A DNA stretch of 64,000 bases from Tsuneonella sediminis (GCF_051912845.1 NZ_JBNCBU010000001.1:1426001-1490000), one strand, 5' to 3'. Shown: positions 18,052 to 27,832, counted from the stretch's first letter. Notes: a model not told the origin generated them from the letters alone. Made by a program: numbers and translations.

Positions 18052-19629
18052 CTAGCGACCCCTCCGCCGCCTGACAAGCAACGAAAGCGAAATCAGCAAT
18101 GCGGCCCAGCCAAGCGGCAGGAGATTGCCGGCCTGCGCAAACCAGGTCGGAGCCAGCGGCGGCGGCACGCGGCCGTCGATCCGGCCGCCGGTAAAGCTTG
18201 TCGGCAGGTGGGCACGCACCACGCCGCGCGCATCGATCACGCCGCTGATCCCGTTCACCGTGGCGCGAAGGACCGGCAGCCCTTCCTCGATCGCCCGCAT
18301 CCGAGCCTGCGCGAAGTGCTGCGGCGGCCCGAAGGATCCGAACCAGCCGTCGTTCGACGGATTGAAGATGAAGTCGGGCCGGTCGCTCCGGTCGACGACC
18401 TGGCCGGAAAAGACAATCTCGTAGCAGATCTGCATCCCCACCCGGCCCAAGTTCCCGAGATCGACCGTGCGCGGTCCCGGGCCCGGGATGAAATCGATGC
18501 TGCCGGCCACCAGCCGGGTCGCGCCGAGCGGCTCGAGCAGCCAGCGCAGCGCCAGGTATTCGCCGTAAGGGACGAGGTGCGCCTTGTGATAGCTGCCCAC
18601 GAATTCGCCGTTCGCGTCGAGCGCGGTCACGGCGTTGTATGCACCGACCGCCTGGCCGCCCTTGACTTCAAGGTCCACCGCGCCGGTCAACAGGACGCTG
18701 CCTTCCCCTATCGTTTCGGCGATGCGACTGCGGGCAAAATCGGGGTCCCCGCCCGCGGTCGTCGCGAGGTAATAGCGCTTCGGGTACCCGGGCCGCAGGT
18801 AATCGGGCAAGCCGGATTCTGGCCAGAGCACCAGCCGCTCACCCCCGTCCCTCCGCGGCGCGGTGAGGCGGGCCAGCGTCTGGAACTGGTTCTCATACTC
18901 GGTCGGATCGTCGATCTCGGCTTGCCGGAAACCCGGCTGGATCAGCGTGAATTCGAGGGTGCCCTCGGGGCTGGCCGGGCCCGGCAGGTACATGCCCACC
19001 GCCAGCAGAGTGAAGACGGCCGCGATGCGGGCCCAGGCGCGAGCAGCCCCCAACACTGCAAGGCCGCCCGCGACGAGCGCCACGAGGCCCGACAGCGCAT
19101 AGGTCCCCAGCCACGGAAGCAGCGCAGCGAGGCCCGGCCGGTCGAACGGACCCAGGAATACCAGCCCCAGCGGATCCCAGGCATAGCCGGTGAAGACCCA
19201 GCTCCGCAGCCACTCGGCAACCGCCCATGCGCCGCCAAAGGCGATTCCGAGCGGCAGGGGCGCGGTGCCCCCCGCCGCTCGCGCGAGCGCCGCTGCGATC
19301 GCGGGATAGACCGCGAGATACATGGCGAGCAGCGGGACCGCGATCCAGCCGAGGAAAGCGGGCATCTCCGACTGGTGAGTGAAGGCGGCCGCGATCCAGT
19401 TGTTGGCGAAAGTGAAATGCGCGGCGCCGAACAGCCACCCCAGTCCGGCGGCCTGCTTCCATCCGCGGGTTTGGGCGAGCAGGCCGACAAATCCCCCCAC
19501 GCCAGCAAGCGCGAGCGGCCACAGCCCGAGTGGCGGGAAACCCGTCGCGGCCAGCAGTCCGAAGCCGATCGCGGCGAGCCGGGGATGCGCCGCGAGCGCG
19601 GCCCACACACGGGTTGGCCAGTCTTTCAC
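18052..19629 (-). CDS. lnt: Apolipoprotein N-acyltransferase
   Basis: 525-residue inner-membrane enzyme that adds the third acyl chain to the N-terminal Cys of lipoproteins. Multiple hydrophobic helices occupy residues 1-215 and one more lies at the C-terminus. The nitrilase-like periplasmic domain has the catalytic triad E271 (WPESGLP), K349 (YHKAHLVPYGEY) and C402 (QICYEIVF). Full length. It lies 53 bases upstream of metK on the same strand and 23 bases downstream of the DUF4167 gene. Confidence 0.95.
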   Translation of the reverse strand: MKDWPTRVWAALAAHPRLAAIGFGLLAATGFPPLGLWPLALAGVGGFVGLLAQTRGWKQAAGLGWLFGAAHFTFANNWIAAAFTHQSEMPAFLGWIAVPLLAMYLAVYPAIAAALARAAGGTAPLPLGIAFGGAWAVAEWLRSWVFTGYAWDPLGLVFLGPFDRPGLAALLPWLGTYALSGLVALVAGGLAVLGAARAWARIAAVFTLLAVGMYLPGPASPEGTLEFTLIQPGFRQAEIDDPTEYENQFQTLARLTAPRRDGGERLVLWPESGLPDYLRPGYPKRYYLATTAGGDPDFARSRIAETIGEGSVLLTGAVDLEVKGGQAVGAYNAVTALDANGEFVGSYHKAHLVPYGEYLALRWLLEPLGATRLVAGSIDFIPGPGPRTVDLGNLGRVGMQICYEIVFSGQVVDRSDRPDFIFNPSNDGWFGSFGPPQHFAQARMRAIEEGLPVLRATVNGISGVIDARGVVRAHLPTSFTGGRIDGRVPPPLAPTWFAQAGNLLPLGWAALLISLSLLVRRRRGR

Positions 19630-19652
19630 GGCCCCTGCCCGGCCCTACGCGG

Positions 19653-20411
19653 TCAGCCGACGGCCTTCAGGCTCTCGCCGTCCTCGCCCGCATCGTCCGC
19701 AGCGGGACGGCGGCGGCGCGGCGGAAGCTTGCGCTTGGGCTTTTCCTCCGCCCCCGACGGCTCGTCGCTGCCGGAGATCGACGGCGGCAGCGCCGATGCG
19801 TCGATCTCACCTGCGTCGCCGGCGACATTGTCCTCGCGGTTCGCAACACGCCGACCACGGGGGCGACGGGCATCGGTGGCCGGTTCCTTCTGCGGGCGGC
19901 CTCGATCGCGATCACCCCGGGTGAAGGGATTGGCGCCGGAATCGAAATCGTCGGCGTCGTCGTCCGCATCGGAGCTGTCGTTGCGCGAACGGCCCTCGTC
20001 CGTGTCGTCGCGGCGATTGCGGCCACGCTGGCGATCGTTGCGATCGCCGCCACGATCGTCACGCCGGTCGTTGCGCCCGCCATGGCGCCCTTCGTTCTGC
20101 CGCGACGTATCGAAATCTTCCTCGTCGCCATCGTCGTCGTCCGAGCCGTCACGGCGGTTTCCACCACCGCGGGCCTCGTCCTGACGCGCCTTGTTGTCCG
20201 CGATGACGCGGAAATAGTGGTCAGCGAACTGGAGATAGTACTCGGCCTGCACCCGGTCGCCATTGTGCGCGGCGTCCTGCGCAAGCTTCTTGTACTTGTC
20301 GAGCAGCTGCGGCGCGTTGCCCCGCGCCCGGCTGTCGATGCGATTCTGGTTGCCGCCGCCCTGCTGGCGATTGCCGCGCCCGCGGCGGCGATTGTTGCGA
20401 TTGTTATTCAA
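19653..20411 (-). CDS. DUF4167 protein with long Arg/Asp/Asn-rich disordered tail
   Basis: 252-residue protein. The basic N-terminus (NNNRNNRRRGRGNRQQ) leads into the DUF4167 domain at about residues 23-75 (NAPQLLDKYKKLAQDAAH, then EYYLQFADHYFRVI). The remainder is low-complexity RNDR/DDD-rich sequence of imperfect short repeats, with a basic end. The domain is common in alphaproteobacteria and RNA binding is often guessed from the composition; nothing is proven. The start is TTG at 20411, as no ATG or GTG gives the conserved N-terminus; AAGGAAG lies about 8 bases before it. Confidence 0.85.
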   Translation of the reverse strand: MNNNRNNRRRGRGNRQQGGGNQNRIDSRARGNAPQLLDKYKKLAQDAAHNGDRVQAEYYLQFADHYFRVIADNKARQDEARGGGNRRDGSDDDDGDEEDFDTSRQNEGRHGGRNDRRDDRGGDRNDRQRGRNRRDDTDEGRSRNDSSDADDDADDFDSGANPFTRGDRDRGRPQKEPATDARRPRGRRVANREDNVAGDAGEIDASALPPSISGSDEPSGAEEKPKRKLPPRRRRPAADDAGEDGESLKAVG

Positions 20412-20568
20412 GGAAAAACGCTTCCTTCTGAGTGGCTGCCCGAACTGTCCCGGTTCGATCTGCTGCCGCGTGACCCCTTATCGCCGCGACCCGACATGGA
20501 TGCGCGGTGCCCCATTTGCCCTGTCCAGCGGGCTTCGCACCCGGACGGCCTAGCAAATGTCGGAGCTA

Positions 20569-20606
20569 GACCCGGCCGGTGAGGCGCATGCCATGACCGG
20601 TGGGTC
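20569..20606. repeat. Inverted repeat in the prmC-DUF4167 gap
   Basis: GACCC-GG-CCGGT, 15-base loop, ACCGG-T-GGGTC: ten paired bases around a small internal mismatch. It lies just beyond the prmC stop on the minus strand and could act as a transcript end or stabilising hairpin, but no T-tract follows on either strand. The rest of the 239-base gap 20412-20650 shows nothing I can assign. Confidence 0.4.
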
Positions 20607-20650
20607 TGCACCCGAGTTAGACATCGTGCACCCGTTTGCCAAGCCCTAAG

Positions 20651-21505
20651 TCAGTTACGCCGGAGGATAACCGCCCGGGGACGGCCAGCGAGGTCCCGGC
20701 GAAGCACGCTTACGAACCCCGACGCAGCGGCGATTCCCGTTACCGCCTCGGTCTGTGCGTGACCGATCTCGAGCACCGCGATCCCGCCCGGTTCGAGGAG
20801 CAAGGGCAACTGCGGAATGAGCGCGCGGTAATCGTCCAGCCCGTCCTTCCCGGCGAACAGCGCGGTGGCAGGCTCGTAATCGCTCACATCGGATTCGAGC
20901 GGCGCATCCTCTTCGACATACGGCGGGTTCGCCACGACGAGGTCGAACCGGCCGAGGCCCGCGTGCCAGCAATCCAGGTTCCAGTCTGCCTGCACGATCC
21001 GGCACCGAGCCGCCAGGCCCAGCCGTTCGGCGTTCTTGAGCGCGATCGCGCAGGCCGGCGCGCTGGCGTCGATTCCGACACCGTGCACCCCCCTCCAGTG
21101 ATCGAGCAGCGCGAGCAGCAATGCGCCCGACCCGGTGCCGAGATCGAGTATCTTCGCGGGCGGTGGTCCACCGGCGAAGCTCTCTATTGCAGCATCCACG
21201 ATCGTCTCGCTGTCGCCTCGGGGGATCAGAACCGCCGGCGACACGCAAAGCGTCAGGCCGCGAAACTCCGCCTCGCCGAGAATATATGCGACCGGCTCGC
21301 GGCGCATCCGCCGGTCGACGAGGTGCCCCCATCCCGACGGGACCTCGTCGGCCATCCGCCGCAACAGCATCTCGCTGCGACCGACCCCGAGCAGCCCGGC
21401 CATCAGCAGCTCTGCATCGAGCCTCGGGGTATCGCTGGTCGCCGCCAGCGCCTCGGTCGCATCCGCAATCGCGCGCCGGACGCTCATGGGGGTCGGTTCA
21501 CTCAC
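20651..21505 (-). CDS. prmC: Peptide chain release factor N5-glutamine methyltransferase
   Basis: 284-residue SAM-dependent enzyme that methylates the Gln of the GGQ motif in release factors RF1 and RF2. SAM motif I is ILDLGTGSGALL at about 119-130 and the catalytic NPPY is at 193-196. It begins with GTG at 21505, inside the last codons of prfA (8-base overlap); an ATG six codons in is an alternative. Its gene pairing with its own substrate gene prfA is widespread and supports the function. Confidence 0.93.
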   Translation of the reverse strand: MSEPTPMSVRRAIADATEALAATSDTPRLDAELLMAGLLGVGRSEMLLRRMADEVPSGWGHLVDRRMRREPVAYILGEAEFRGLTLCVSPAVLIPRGDSETIVDAAIESFAGGPPPAKILDLGTGSGALLLALLDHWRGVHGVGIDASAPACAIALKNAERLGLAARCRIVQADWNLDCWHAGLGRFDLVVANPPYVEEDAPLESDVSDYEPATALFAGKDGLDDYRALIPQLPLLLEPGGIAVLEIGHAQTEAVTGIAAASGFVSVLRRDLAGRPRAVILRRN

Positions 21506-22568
21506 CGAGGGCGGCGAGCCGCTTGGCCTCGTCCTCGGCGGTCAAGGCGTCGACAAGTTCGGCAAGGCCGGGCCCTGCGAGCACTTCATCGAGCTTGTGC
21601 AGCGTCAGGCCGATACGGTGATCGGTCACGCGGCCTTGCGGAAAGTTGTAGGTGCGGATGCGTTCCGACCGGTCGCCCGATCCTACCATGGCCCTGCGCG
21701 CCTCGGCCTCGGCACCCTGGGTCGCCTCCCGCTGCGCCTCGTAAAGGCGTGCACGCAGGACCTGCATCGCCTTTTCCTTGTTCTTGTGCTGGCTGCGCGC
21801 GTCCTGGCAGGTCACGATCGTGTTCGTCGGCAGGTGGGTGATGCGCACCGCGCTGTCGGTCGTGTTGACGTGCTGCCCGCCCGCCCCGCTGGCGCGATAG
21901 ACGTCGATCTTGAGGTCCCTGTCCTCGATCTGGACGTCGACCTCGTCGGGCTCGGGCAAGACGGCGACGGTGGCGGCGGAAGTATGGATGCGCCCGCCGC
22001 TCTCGGTCACCGGCACGCGCTGGACACGGTGGACACCGCTTTCGAACTTCAATTTGGCGAACACGCCCGAACCGGCGACGTTGGCGACGATTTCCTTGAA
22101 ACCCCCGATGTCGCTCGCGTTCATGCTCACCGGCTCGACCCGCCAGCCCTGCTCCGCCGCGAAGCGCTCGTACATCCGGTAGAGGTCGGCAGCGAACAAC
22201 GCCGCCTCGTCGCCGCCCGTGCCGGCGCGGATTTCGAGCATCGCCGGGCGCGCATCGGCGCTGTCTCGCGGCAGCATCGCGATGGCGAGTTGGCGCTCGG
22301 CAACCGGCAGTTCGTTGCGCAGCCGCATGATCTCTTCTTCGGCGAGTGCCTTCATGTCGGGATCGGCATCGTCCAGCGTTTCAAGCTCTGCCAGCTCGCC
22401 GCGCATCGTACGGACCCGTTCTGCCAGCCGCACGATGGGTTCAAGCTCGGCATAATCGCGGCTCGCGGCGACGAACGCCTCGCCCTCCAGCGTGCCCGAG
22501 GCGAGACGCGCCTCGAGCTCGGCGAAGCGATGCGCGATCTGGTCGAGCCGTTCGGCGGGGATGGTCAA
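21498..22568 (-). CDS. prfA: Peptide chain release factor 1
   Basis: 356-residue class I release factor that reads UAA and UAG. The tripeptide anticodon PVT at 186-188 (PxT type) identifies RF1 rather than RF2, and GGQ is at 230-232 in GAGGQHVNTTDS. The best start is TTG at 22568, which overlaps the hisS stop as TTGA and gives the standard MTIPAERL-like N-terminus. The longer open frame to 23252 runs antiparallel to nothing and overlaps hisS out of frame, so it is not real. Confidence 0.94.
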   Translation of the reverse strand: MTIPAERLDQIAHRFAELEARLASGTLEGEAFVAASRDYAELEPIVRLAERVRTMRGELAELETLDDADPDMKALAEEEIMRLRNELPVAERQLAIAMLPRDSADARPAMLEIRAGTGGDEAALFAADLYRMYERFAAEQGWRVEPVSMNASDIGGFKEIVANVAGSGVFAKLKFESGVHRVQRVPVTESGGRIHTSAATVAVLPEPDEVDVQIEDRDLKIDVYRASGAGGQHVNTTDSAVRITHLPTNTIVTCQDARSQHKNKEKAMQVLRARLYEAQREATQGAEAEARRAMVGSGDRSERIRTYNFPQGRVTDHRIGLTLHKLDEVLAGPGLAELVDALTAEDEAKRLAALGE

Positions 22569-23791
22569 ACTCGCGACCTCAGGAATGCGTTCAGGCGGGA
22601 ATCGTCCTCCTCTTGCGACATTCCGTAATAGCCATCCGCCCCCACTCTCAGAATGGCGCGCGGCCCTTGCTTCACTGCCTTGTCGTAGCGCTTCTTTGGT
22701 GAGCCGGACGCGATCATGTCGGAAACGAATCCCGCCGTCCGCAGATCCGCCAGCAAGGCATTCGCCGCAGGCAGGCCAGCATCGTCCTCGAGCAAAATCA
22801 TGGCTTCCAGCTGCTCGCCGGGTCGTTCCCCGACCAGCATCGCCAACCGCTCGATTCCAGCCGCCCAGCCGACCGCGGGGGTGGGCGCGCCGCCGAGGCT
22901 TTCCATCAGGCCGTCGTAGCGCCCCCCGCCAAGCACGGTGCCCTGCGCGCCGAGGCGGTCGGTAACGAACTCGAACGCAGTGTGACGGTAGTAGTCGAGG
23001 CCCCGCACCAGTGCCGGGTCGCGCTCCCATGCCACCCCTGCGGCATCGAGGCCCGCCGTCACCCTGGCGAAGAAATCCTGCGCCTCTTCGTACAGGTAGT
23101 CGTCGATCTTCGGCGCATCGGCCACGAACGCCCTGTCGCGCGGATCCTTGCTGTCGAGGATTCGCAACGGGTTCTTCTCGAGCCGCTCCTGCGAATCCTC
23201 GCTGAGTTCGCCCTTCACGGCGCGGAAGTGCTCGACCAGCGCGGCCCGCCACGCCTCGCGGCTGTCGCCGTCGCCGAGCGTGTTGAGGCGCAGCGTCACG
23301 CCGTCTGAAATGCCAAGCTCCTTCAAAAGCTGGTCGGCCATCGCCAGCAGCTCGACGTCGGCCTGTGGCTCGCCCGCGCCGATGATCTCGGCGTCCAATT
23401 GGTGGAACTGGCGGTAGCGGCCCTTCTGCGGGCGCTCATAGCGGAAGAGGGGCCCGTGCGTCGCGACCTTCAAGGGCGCGTGCTGCTGCCAGCCATCGGT
23501 GATGAATGCGCGGGCGATGCCCGCCGTGAACTCGGGGCGAAGGGTCAGGCTTTCACCGCCGCGGTCCTCGAACGAATACATCTCCTTCGAGACGATGTCC
23601 GTCGTCTCGCCGATCGAGCGCGCGAACACCTCTGTCCGTTCGAATACGGGCATCTCCACCCGGCGGAAGCGGTACAGCTTGCGAACGCGTTCGAAGGTCT
23701 CGACCACGTACGCGAAGGCCTCGGCCTCGGCGCCGAATATGTCCTGCGTTCCGCGGATTGCTTGCGGGGTCTTGCCGGCTGGGTTGCTCAT
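22565..23791 (-). CDS. hisS: Histidine--tRNA ligase
   Basis: 408-residue class II aminoacyl-tRNA synthetase charging tRNA-His. Motif 2 is FRYERPQKGRYRQFHQLD near residues 117-134. The histidine-binding LVRGLDYYRHTAFEF follows, then motif 3 GGGRYDGL and a C-terminal anticodon domain (ILLEDDAGLPAANALLADLR). The start ATG 23791 (MSNPAGKTPQAIRG) is preferred over 23824. First gene of the hisS-prfA-prmC leftward operon, joined to prfA by a TTGA overlap. Confidence 0.96.
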   Translation of the reverse strand: MSNPAGKTPQAIRGTQDIFGAEAEAFAYVVETFERVRKLYRFRRVEMPVFERTEVFARSIGETTDIVSKEMYSFEDRGGESLTLRPEFTAGIARAFITDGWQQHAPLKVATHGPLFRYERPQKGRYRQFHQLDAEIIGAGEPQADVELLAMADQLLKELGISDGVTLRLNTLGDGDSREAWRAALVEHFRAVKGELSEDSQERLEKNPLRILDSKDPRDRAFVADAPKIDDYLYEEAQDFFARVTAGLDAAGVAWERDPALVRGLDYYRHTAFEFVTDRLGAQGTVLGGGRYDGLMESLGGAPTPAVGWAAGIERLAMLVGERPGEQLEAMILLEDDAGLPAANALLADLRTAGFVSDMIASGSPKKRYDKAVKQGPRAILRVGADGYYGMSQEEDDSRLNAFLRSRV

Positions 23792-23883
23792 CGCCCGCGC
23801 CGTTAGCGCGTTCGTCGGTCCCATGAAAGCCGCTCGTCGAGCCGTGGCTTGCCACGGATGGGCCGTTCACGCATGGGCGCGGC

Positions 23884-25842
23884 ATGAAATTCGCCCTCGC
23901 GGTCGCCCCGCTCGCCCTTCTCGCCTTTTCCGCTCCCGTCCTTTCGCAGGGTTCCCCGCAAGACAGGTCGGCGCCGGTCGCGGCCGCGGTAGAGGATCGA
24001 ACGCCGATGCCCGCGGACACCGCCTGGCCGGGCGGGACGATCGACCTTTCGATCGACGCGAGCGATACCCGCCGCGGTCTCTACCGCGTCACGCAGACGA
24101 TCCCCCTCGCCCCCGGGACCGAGGCGGTGACGCTGCTCTATCCCGAGTGGCTGCCGGGCAATCACGCCCCGCGCGGACCCATCGCACTGATCAGCGACAT
24201 CCGCTTCCTGGCCGACGGCAAGCCCGTCGCCTGGCGGCGCGATCCGCTGGACGTCTATGCCTTTCACGTCCCGGTGCCCCGCGGCACGCAGACCCTCGTC
24301 GCGCGCTTCGTCCACACCTCGCCTCTCGCCTCGAGCGAAGGGCGCATCACGATGACCCAGGAGATGCTCAACCTCCAGTGGGAGAAAATGAGCCTTTATC
24401 CCGCCGGGCACTACACCCGGCGCATCGCGGTGAAGCCCACGGTCAGGTTTCCCGCCGGCTGGACCGCTTATACTGCACTCGACGGGAAGAAGATCACCGG
24501 TGACGCCGTGACCTGGGCGACGACCGATTACGAAACGCTCGTCGATTCGCCGATCTTTGCCGGCGCGCACGCGAAGAGCTGGGAGATCGGCCAGAACGTT
24601 CGCCTCAACGTGGTGGCCGACAGGCCCGCCCAGCTCGCGCTCGCGCCGCAGAACCTGCAACAGTTCAGGGATCTCGTCACCGAGGCAGACGCATTGTTCG
24701 GCGCCCGCCATTTCGATCACTACGATTTCCTCCTTGCGCTAACCGAGCGGATGGGCGGCATCGGTCTGGAGCATCATCGCTCGTCCGAAAACCAGTACGA
24801 GCCGACTTCCTTCACCAACTGGGACGCGATGGACTGGGACCACAACGTGGTCGCACACGAGCTCGTGCACAGCTGGAACGGCAAGTTCCGCCGGCCGGCC
24901 GACCTGTGGACCCCCGATTACCGCACCCCGATGCAGGGATCGCTGCTGTGGCTCTACGAAGGCCAGACCCAGTTCTGGGGCTGGGTGCTGGCCGCACGGT
25001 CGGGGCTGCAGAACAAGGACACGATCCTCGGCACGATCGCCCGTTCGGCGGCCTATTATGCCGAAGGCCAGCCGGGGCGCGCCTGGCGGGATGTGGGCGA
25101 TACGACGAACGACCCCGTCATGGCTGCGCGGAAGCCCCATCCCTATCCGTCGCTCGAACGCAGCGAGGACTACTATACCGAGGGCGCGCTGACCTGGCTC
25201 GAGGCGGACCAGATCATCCGCAGGGGCACCGAGGGCGCAAGGGGCCTCGACGATTTCGCCCGGTCGTTCTTCGGCACGCCCGGCGGGTCGTCCGAGGGAG
25301 ATTGGGGCCAGATCACTTATACCTTCGACGATGTCGTTGCGGCGCTGAACGGGATTTACCCCTATGACTGGGCCGATTTCGTGACCACGCGCCTGCTGAC
25401 GCCGGGCCAGCCGGCACCGCTCAAGGGCATCGAGATGGCGGGCTATCGTCTGGTCTGGCGGGATGTGCCCAACCCGTTCGACAAGGGACGGATGGAACAC
25501 GCGAAATCGCTCGACCTCACCTATTCGCTTGGGTTCGCGCTCGACAAGGAAGGGGATGTCACCTCGGCCCTGTGGGACGGTCCCGCGTTCGATGCCGGCA
25601 TCGTGAAGGGTGCGCGAATCGTCGCGGTAGACGGCGAAGCCTATACGCCCGACACGCTCAAGGCGGCCATCACCGGTGCTGCCGGCACGAAGAAACCGAT
25701 CGAACTGCTGGTCAAGCGGGGAACGAGCTTTGCGATTGTCCCGATCGCCTATCACGGCGGCCTGCGGTGGCCGTGGCTCGAAGCGGCGTCTTCCGGGGAG
25801 CAACCGCTCGACCGCCTGCTCGCCCCGCGCAGGGCACGCTGA
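23884..25842 (+). CDS. M61 family metallopeptidase with PDZ domain, secreted
   Basis: 652-residue M61 glycyl-aminopeptidase-like enzyme. A signal peptide ends near VLSQG (residue 22). After an N-terminal beta domain the zinc motif HELVH lies at 325-329 and the third ligand E359 is in LYEGQTQFWG. A PDZ domain covers about residues 545-620 (DGPAFDAGIVKGARIVAVDG). It is probably a periplasmic peptidase that removes N-terminal Gly/Ala. It stands 58 bases upstream of ppa on the same strand. All catalytic residues I can check are present. Confidence 0.92.
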   Translation: MKFALAVAPLALLAFSAPVLSQGSPQDRSAPVAAAVEDRTPMPADTAWPGGTIDLSIDASDTRRGLYRVTQTIPLAPGTEAVTLLYPEWLPGNHAPRGPIALISDIRFLADGKPVAWRRDPLDVYAFHVPVPRGTQTLVARFVHTSPLASSEGRITMTQEMLNLQWEKMSLYPAGHYTRRIAVKPTVRFPAGWTAYTALDGKKITGDAVTWATTDYETLVDSPIFAGAHAKSWEIGQNVRLNVVADRPAQLALAPQNLQQFRDLVTEADALFGARHFDHYDFLLALTERMGGIGLEHHRSSENQYEPTSFTNWDAMDWDHNVVAHELVHSWNGKFRRPADLWTPDYRTPMQGSLLWLYEGQTQFWGWVLAARSGLQNKDTILGTIARSAAYYAEGQPGRAWRDVGDTTNDPVMAARKPHPYPSLERSEDYYTEGALTWLEADQIIRRGTEGARGLDDFARSFFGTPGGSSEGDWGQITYTFDDVVAALNGIYPYDWADFVTTRLLTPGQPAPLKGIEMAGYRLVWRDVPNPFDKGRMEHAKSLDLTYSLGFALDKEGDVTSALWDGPAFDAGIVKGARIVAVDGEAYTPDTLKAAITGAAGTKKPIELLVKRGTSFAIVPIAYHGGLRWPWLEAASSGEQPLDRLLAPRRAR

Positions 25843-25900
25843 ATCGATCGGCCTCATACGTGTTGCGATGCAATATGAGCGCGCGTAAGGGCCGCGCATC

Positions 25901-26437
25901 ATGCAGATCGACAAGATTCCCGTGGGCGACAATCCGCCCGAAAGCCTGAACGTCATCATCGAGGTCCCGACCGGCGGCGAGCCGGTGAAGTACGAGTTCG
26001 ACAAGGACAGCGGTGCGCTGTTCGTCGACCGTATCCTCCACACCCCGATGCGCTACCCGGCGAACTACGGCTTCGTCCCGCATACCCTGTCGCCCGACGG
26101 CGACCCGCTCGACGCGCTGGTGATCGCGCGCAGCCCGTTCATCGCAGGCTGCGTCGTGCGGGCGCGTCCGATCGGGGTTCTCAACCTCGAGGACGAACAT
26201 GGCGGTGACGAAAAGCTCATCTGCGTGCCGATCGACACGACATTCCCGTACTACTCCGACGTAGCCGAACGCCAGGACCTGCCCTCGATCATCTTCCAGC
26301 AGATCGAGCACTTCTTCACCCACTACAAGGACCTCGAGGCCGAGAAGTGGGTGCGCGTTGGCGCCTGGGGCGATGCCACCGAGGCGCGCCGGATCGTCGA
26401 GGAATCTATCGAGCGGGCGAAGGCCGCGAAGGTCTGA
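25901..26437 (+). CDS. ppa: Inorganic pyrophosphatase
   Basis: 178-residue family I soluble pyrophosphatase that hydrolyses PPi and so drives biosynthesis. The metal-binding signature DGDPLD is at 66-71 (D66, D68, D71). The preceding YPANYGFVPHT and the EKWVRVGAW near the C-terminus are typical. Full length. It ends 3 bases before the convergent BON-MscS gene stop. Confidence 0.96.
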   Translation: MQIDKIPVGDNPPESLNVIIEVPTGGEPVKYEFDKDSGALFVDRILHTPMRYPANYGFVPHTLSPDGDPLDALVIARSPFIAGCVVRARPIGVLNLEDEHGGDEKLICVPIDTTFPYYSDVAERQDLPSIIFQQIEHFFTHYKDLEAEKWVRVGAWGDATEARRIVEESIERAKAAKV

Positions 26438-26440
26438 ACC

Positions 26441-27832
26441 CTATTCGACCGGCTTGCTCGCATCGAGCAGGTCGCGTTCCTGTTCGCTTCCGGCCGTCCG
26501 CCGCTCGTCCTCGACCATGTCTGCGACTTCCTCCGTAGGGGTCACGTCCTCGTCGGCGGCGGTGGAAGAGGCCGGGGCGGGCGCCCGCGTGTCGGGCCTT
26601 TGTCCGTGCGGCGTATCGCCCCAAGCGATCTCGGAGAACGGCAACGGGTCCGTCCGCGCGTCGAAGCGCAGGCGGTATATCGGTTCGGGCAGGGCGAATC
26701 CCCCTTCCTCGAGCGCGGCCTTGACTGCCGCGATCGCGCGGCTGCGGGCCTTGTACCAGTCGGCCTCGGTCTGGTCGATCCAGCCGAGAAACCGGATAAC
26801 GATGTTCGAATCGCCCACCTCCTCGGTGCGCGCTTCCGGCGCGGGGTCCGACAGGACGAACGGCAATCCGGCAAGCGTCTCCCGGCCCAGCCCGCGGGCG
26901 GCATCGGGATCGTCGTCGGCATCGATCCCGAGAACGAAATCGAACCTCCGCTTCGGATTGCGGGTATAATTGAGGATGGTCGCCTTGAAGACGTTGGCGT
27001 TAGGAATGCGCAGGTGGTTGCCGTCGAGCGTCATCAGCACGGTGGCACGGCTGGTGAGGCGGATCACCCTGCCCTCGGACCCGTCGATCACCACGTGGTC
27101 GTTCGCCCGGAAAGGCTGGCGCAGCGAAAGCATCAGCGACGCGACGTAGTTTTCGATCGTGTCGCGCATCGCGAACCCCAGCGCGATCCCGACCAGGCCC
27201 GCCCCGCCCAGCACCGCGCCCAGGAGCGCGGTCGCCCCGATGATGTCGAGTGCGACCACCAGCCCTCCCACGACGAACGCAAATCGGATCGCGCTGGCAA
27301 TCAGTTCGGCGAGGAACGAGTTCGGTGCGATCCGGTGCCAGAGTGCGCCCACTCCGGCGAGAAGGTAGCCGGCAAGAGAGATCGCCAGCCAGACTCCGAG
27401 GGCGAGGCCGATCAGGGGCAACATCCGGGTGAAACCCGCGATCCTGTCGGCCAGGCTGCCGACGGCCGCCCCGGTATCCAGCGAGACGTCGCGCTTGAGC
27501 CGGTTCTCGATCGTCGCCACTCCCGAAATCCGCCCCGCGATCGCTTCCGCACGGCTGATGTCGCTGTCTTCGGGGACGGTGCCCGACAGCGTCACCACGC
27601 CCTCACGCACCGCGACATCGACCTCGGAGAAAGCCGGCAGTTCGCCAAATATGCCTGCAAGACGCCGGGCGATGCGGTCGTCGGAACCCGCCTCGGAGGT
27701 CGCTTCGATCGTTGGGCTCGGCGTGGCGGCCGGGCTGCCAGTGGGGTCCGTGCCGAATGCCGGAAGCGCTCCGGCGACCGGGCCCGCGATGCAGGCGAAC
27801 AGGACCAGCAAGGACGCAACCGCCGCCCTCAC
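26441..27832 (-). CDS. MscS-family channel with N-terminal signal peptide and BON domain
   Basis: 463 residues from GTG 27832, which overlaps the pmbA stop as GTGA. A longer start at 27889 would overlap pmbA by 61 bases and would bury the signal peptide (AAVASLLVLFACIAGPVAG). A BON-like domain follows at about residues 50-115 (RIARRLAGIFGELPAFSEV, VREGVVTLSGTVPEDSD). Then come three hydrophobic helices and the MscS pore and beta domain (AVLGGAGLVGIALGFAMRD, VIDGSEGRVIRLTSR, NANVFKATILNYTRNP). The C-terminal 60 residues are acidic and disordered. The BON domain should lie in the periplasm, where it could sense envelope or lipid state. Confidence 0.87.
   Translation of the reverse strand: MRAAVASLLVLFACIAGPVAGALPAFGTDPTGSPAATPSPTIEATSEAGSDDRIARRLAGIFGELPAFSEVDVAVREGVVTLSGTVPEDSDISRAEAIAGRISGVATIENRLKRDVSLDTGAAVGSLADRIAGFTRMLPLIGLALGVWLAISLAGYLLAGVGALWHRIAPNSFLAELIASAIRFAFVVGGLVVALDIIGATALLGAVLGGAGLVGIALGFAMRDTIENYVASLMLSLRQPFRANDHVVIDGSEGRVIRLTSRATVLMTLDGNHLRIPNANVFKATILNYTRNPKRRFDFVLGIDADDDPDAARGLGRETLAGLPFVLSDPAPEARTEEVGDSNIVIRFLGWIDQTEADWYKARSRAIAAVKAALEEGGFALPEPIYRLRFDARTDPLPFSEIAWGDTPHGQRPDTRAPAPASSTAADEDVTPTEEVADMVEDERRTAGSEQERDLLDASKPVE

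Noticed and set aside
18031..20184. 717-codon frame antisense to lnt and the DUF4167 gene
   Set aside because: Shadow of lnt, which has its full catalytic triad on the minus strand.
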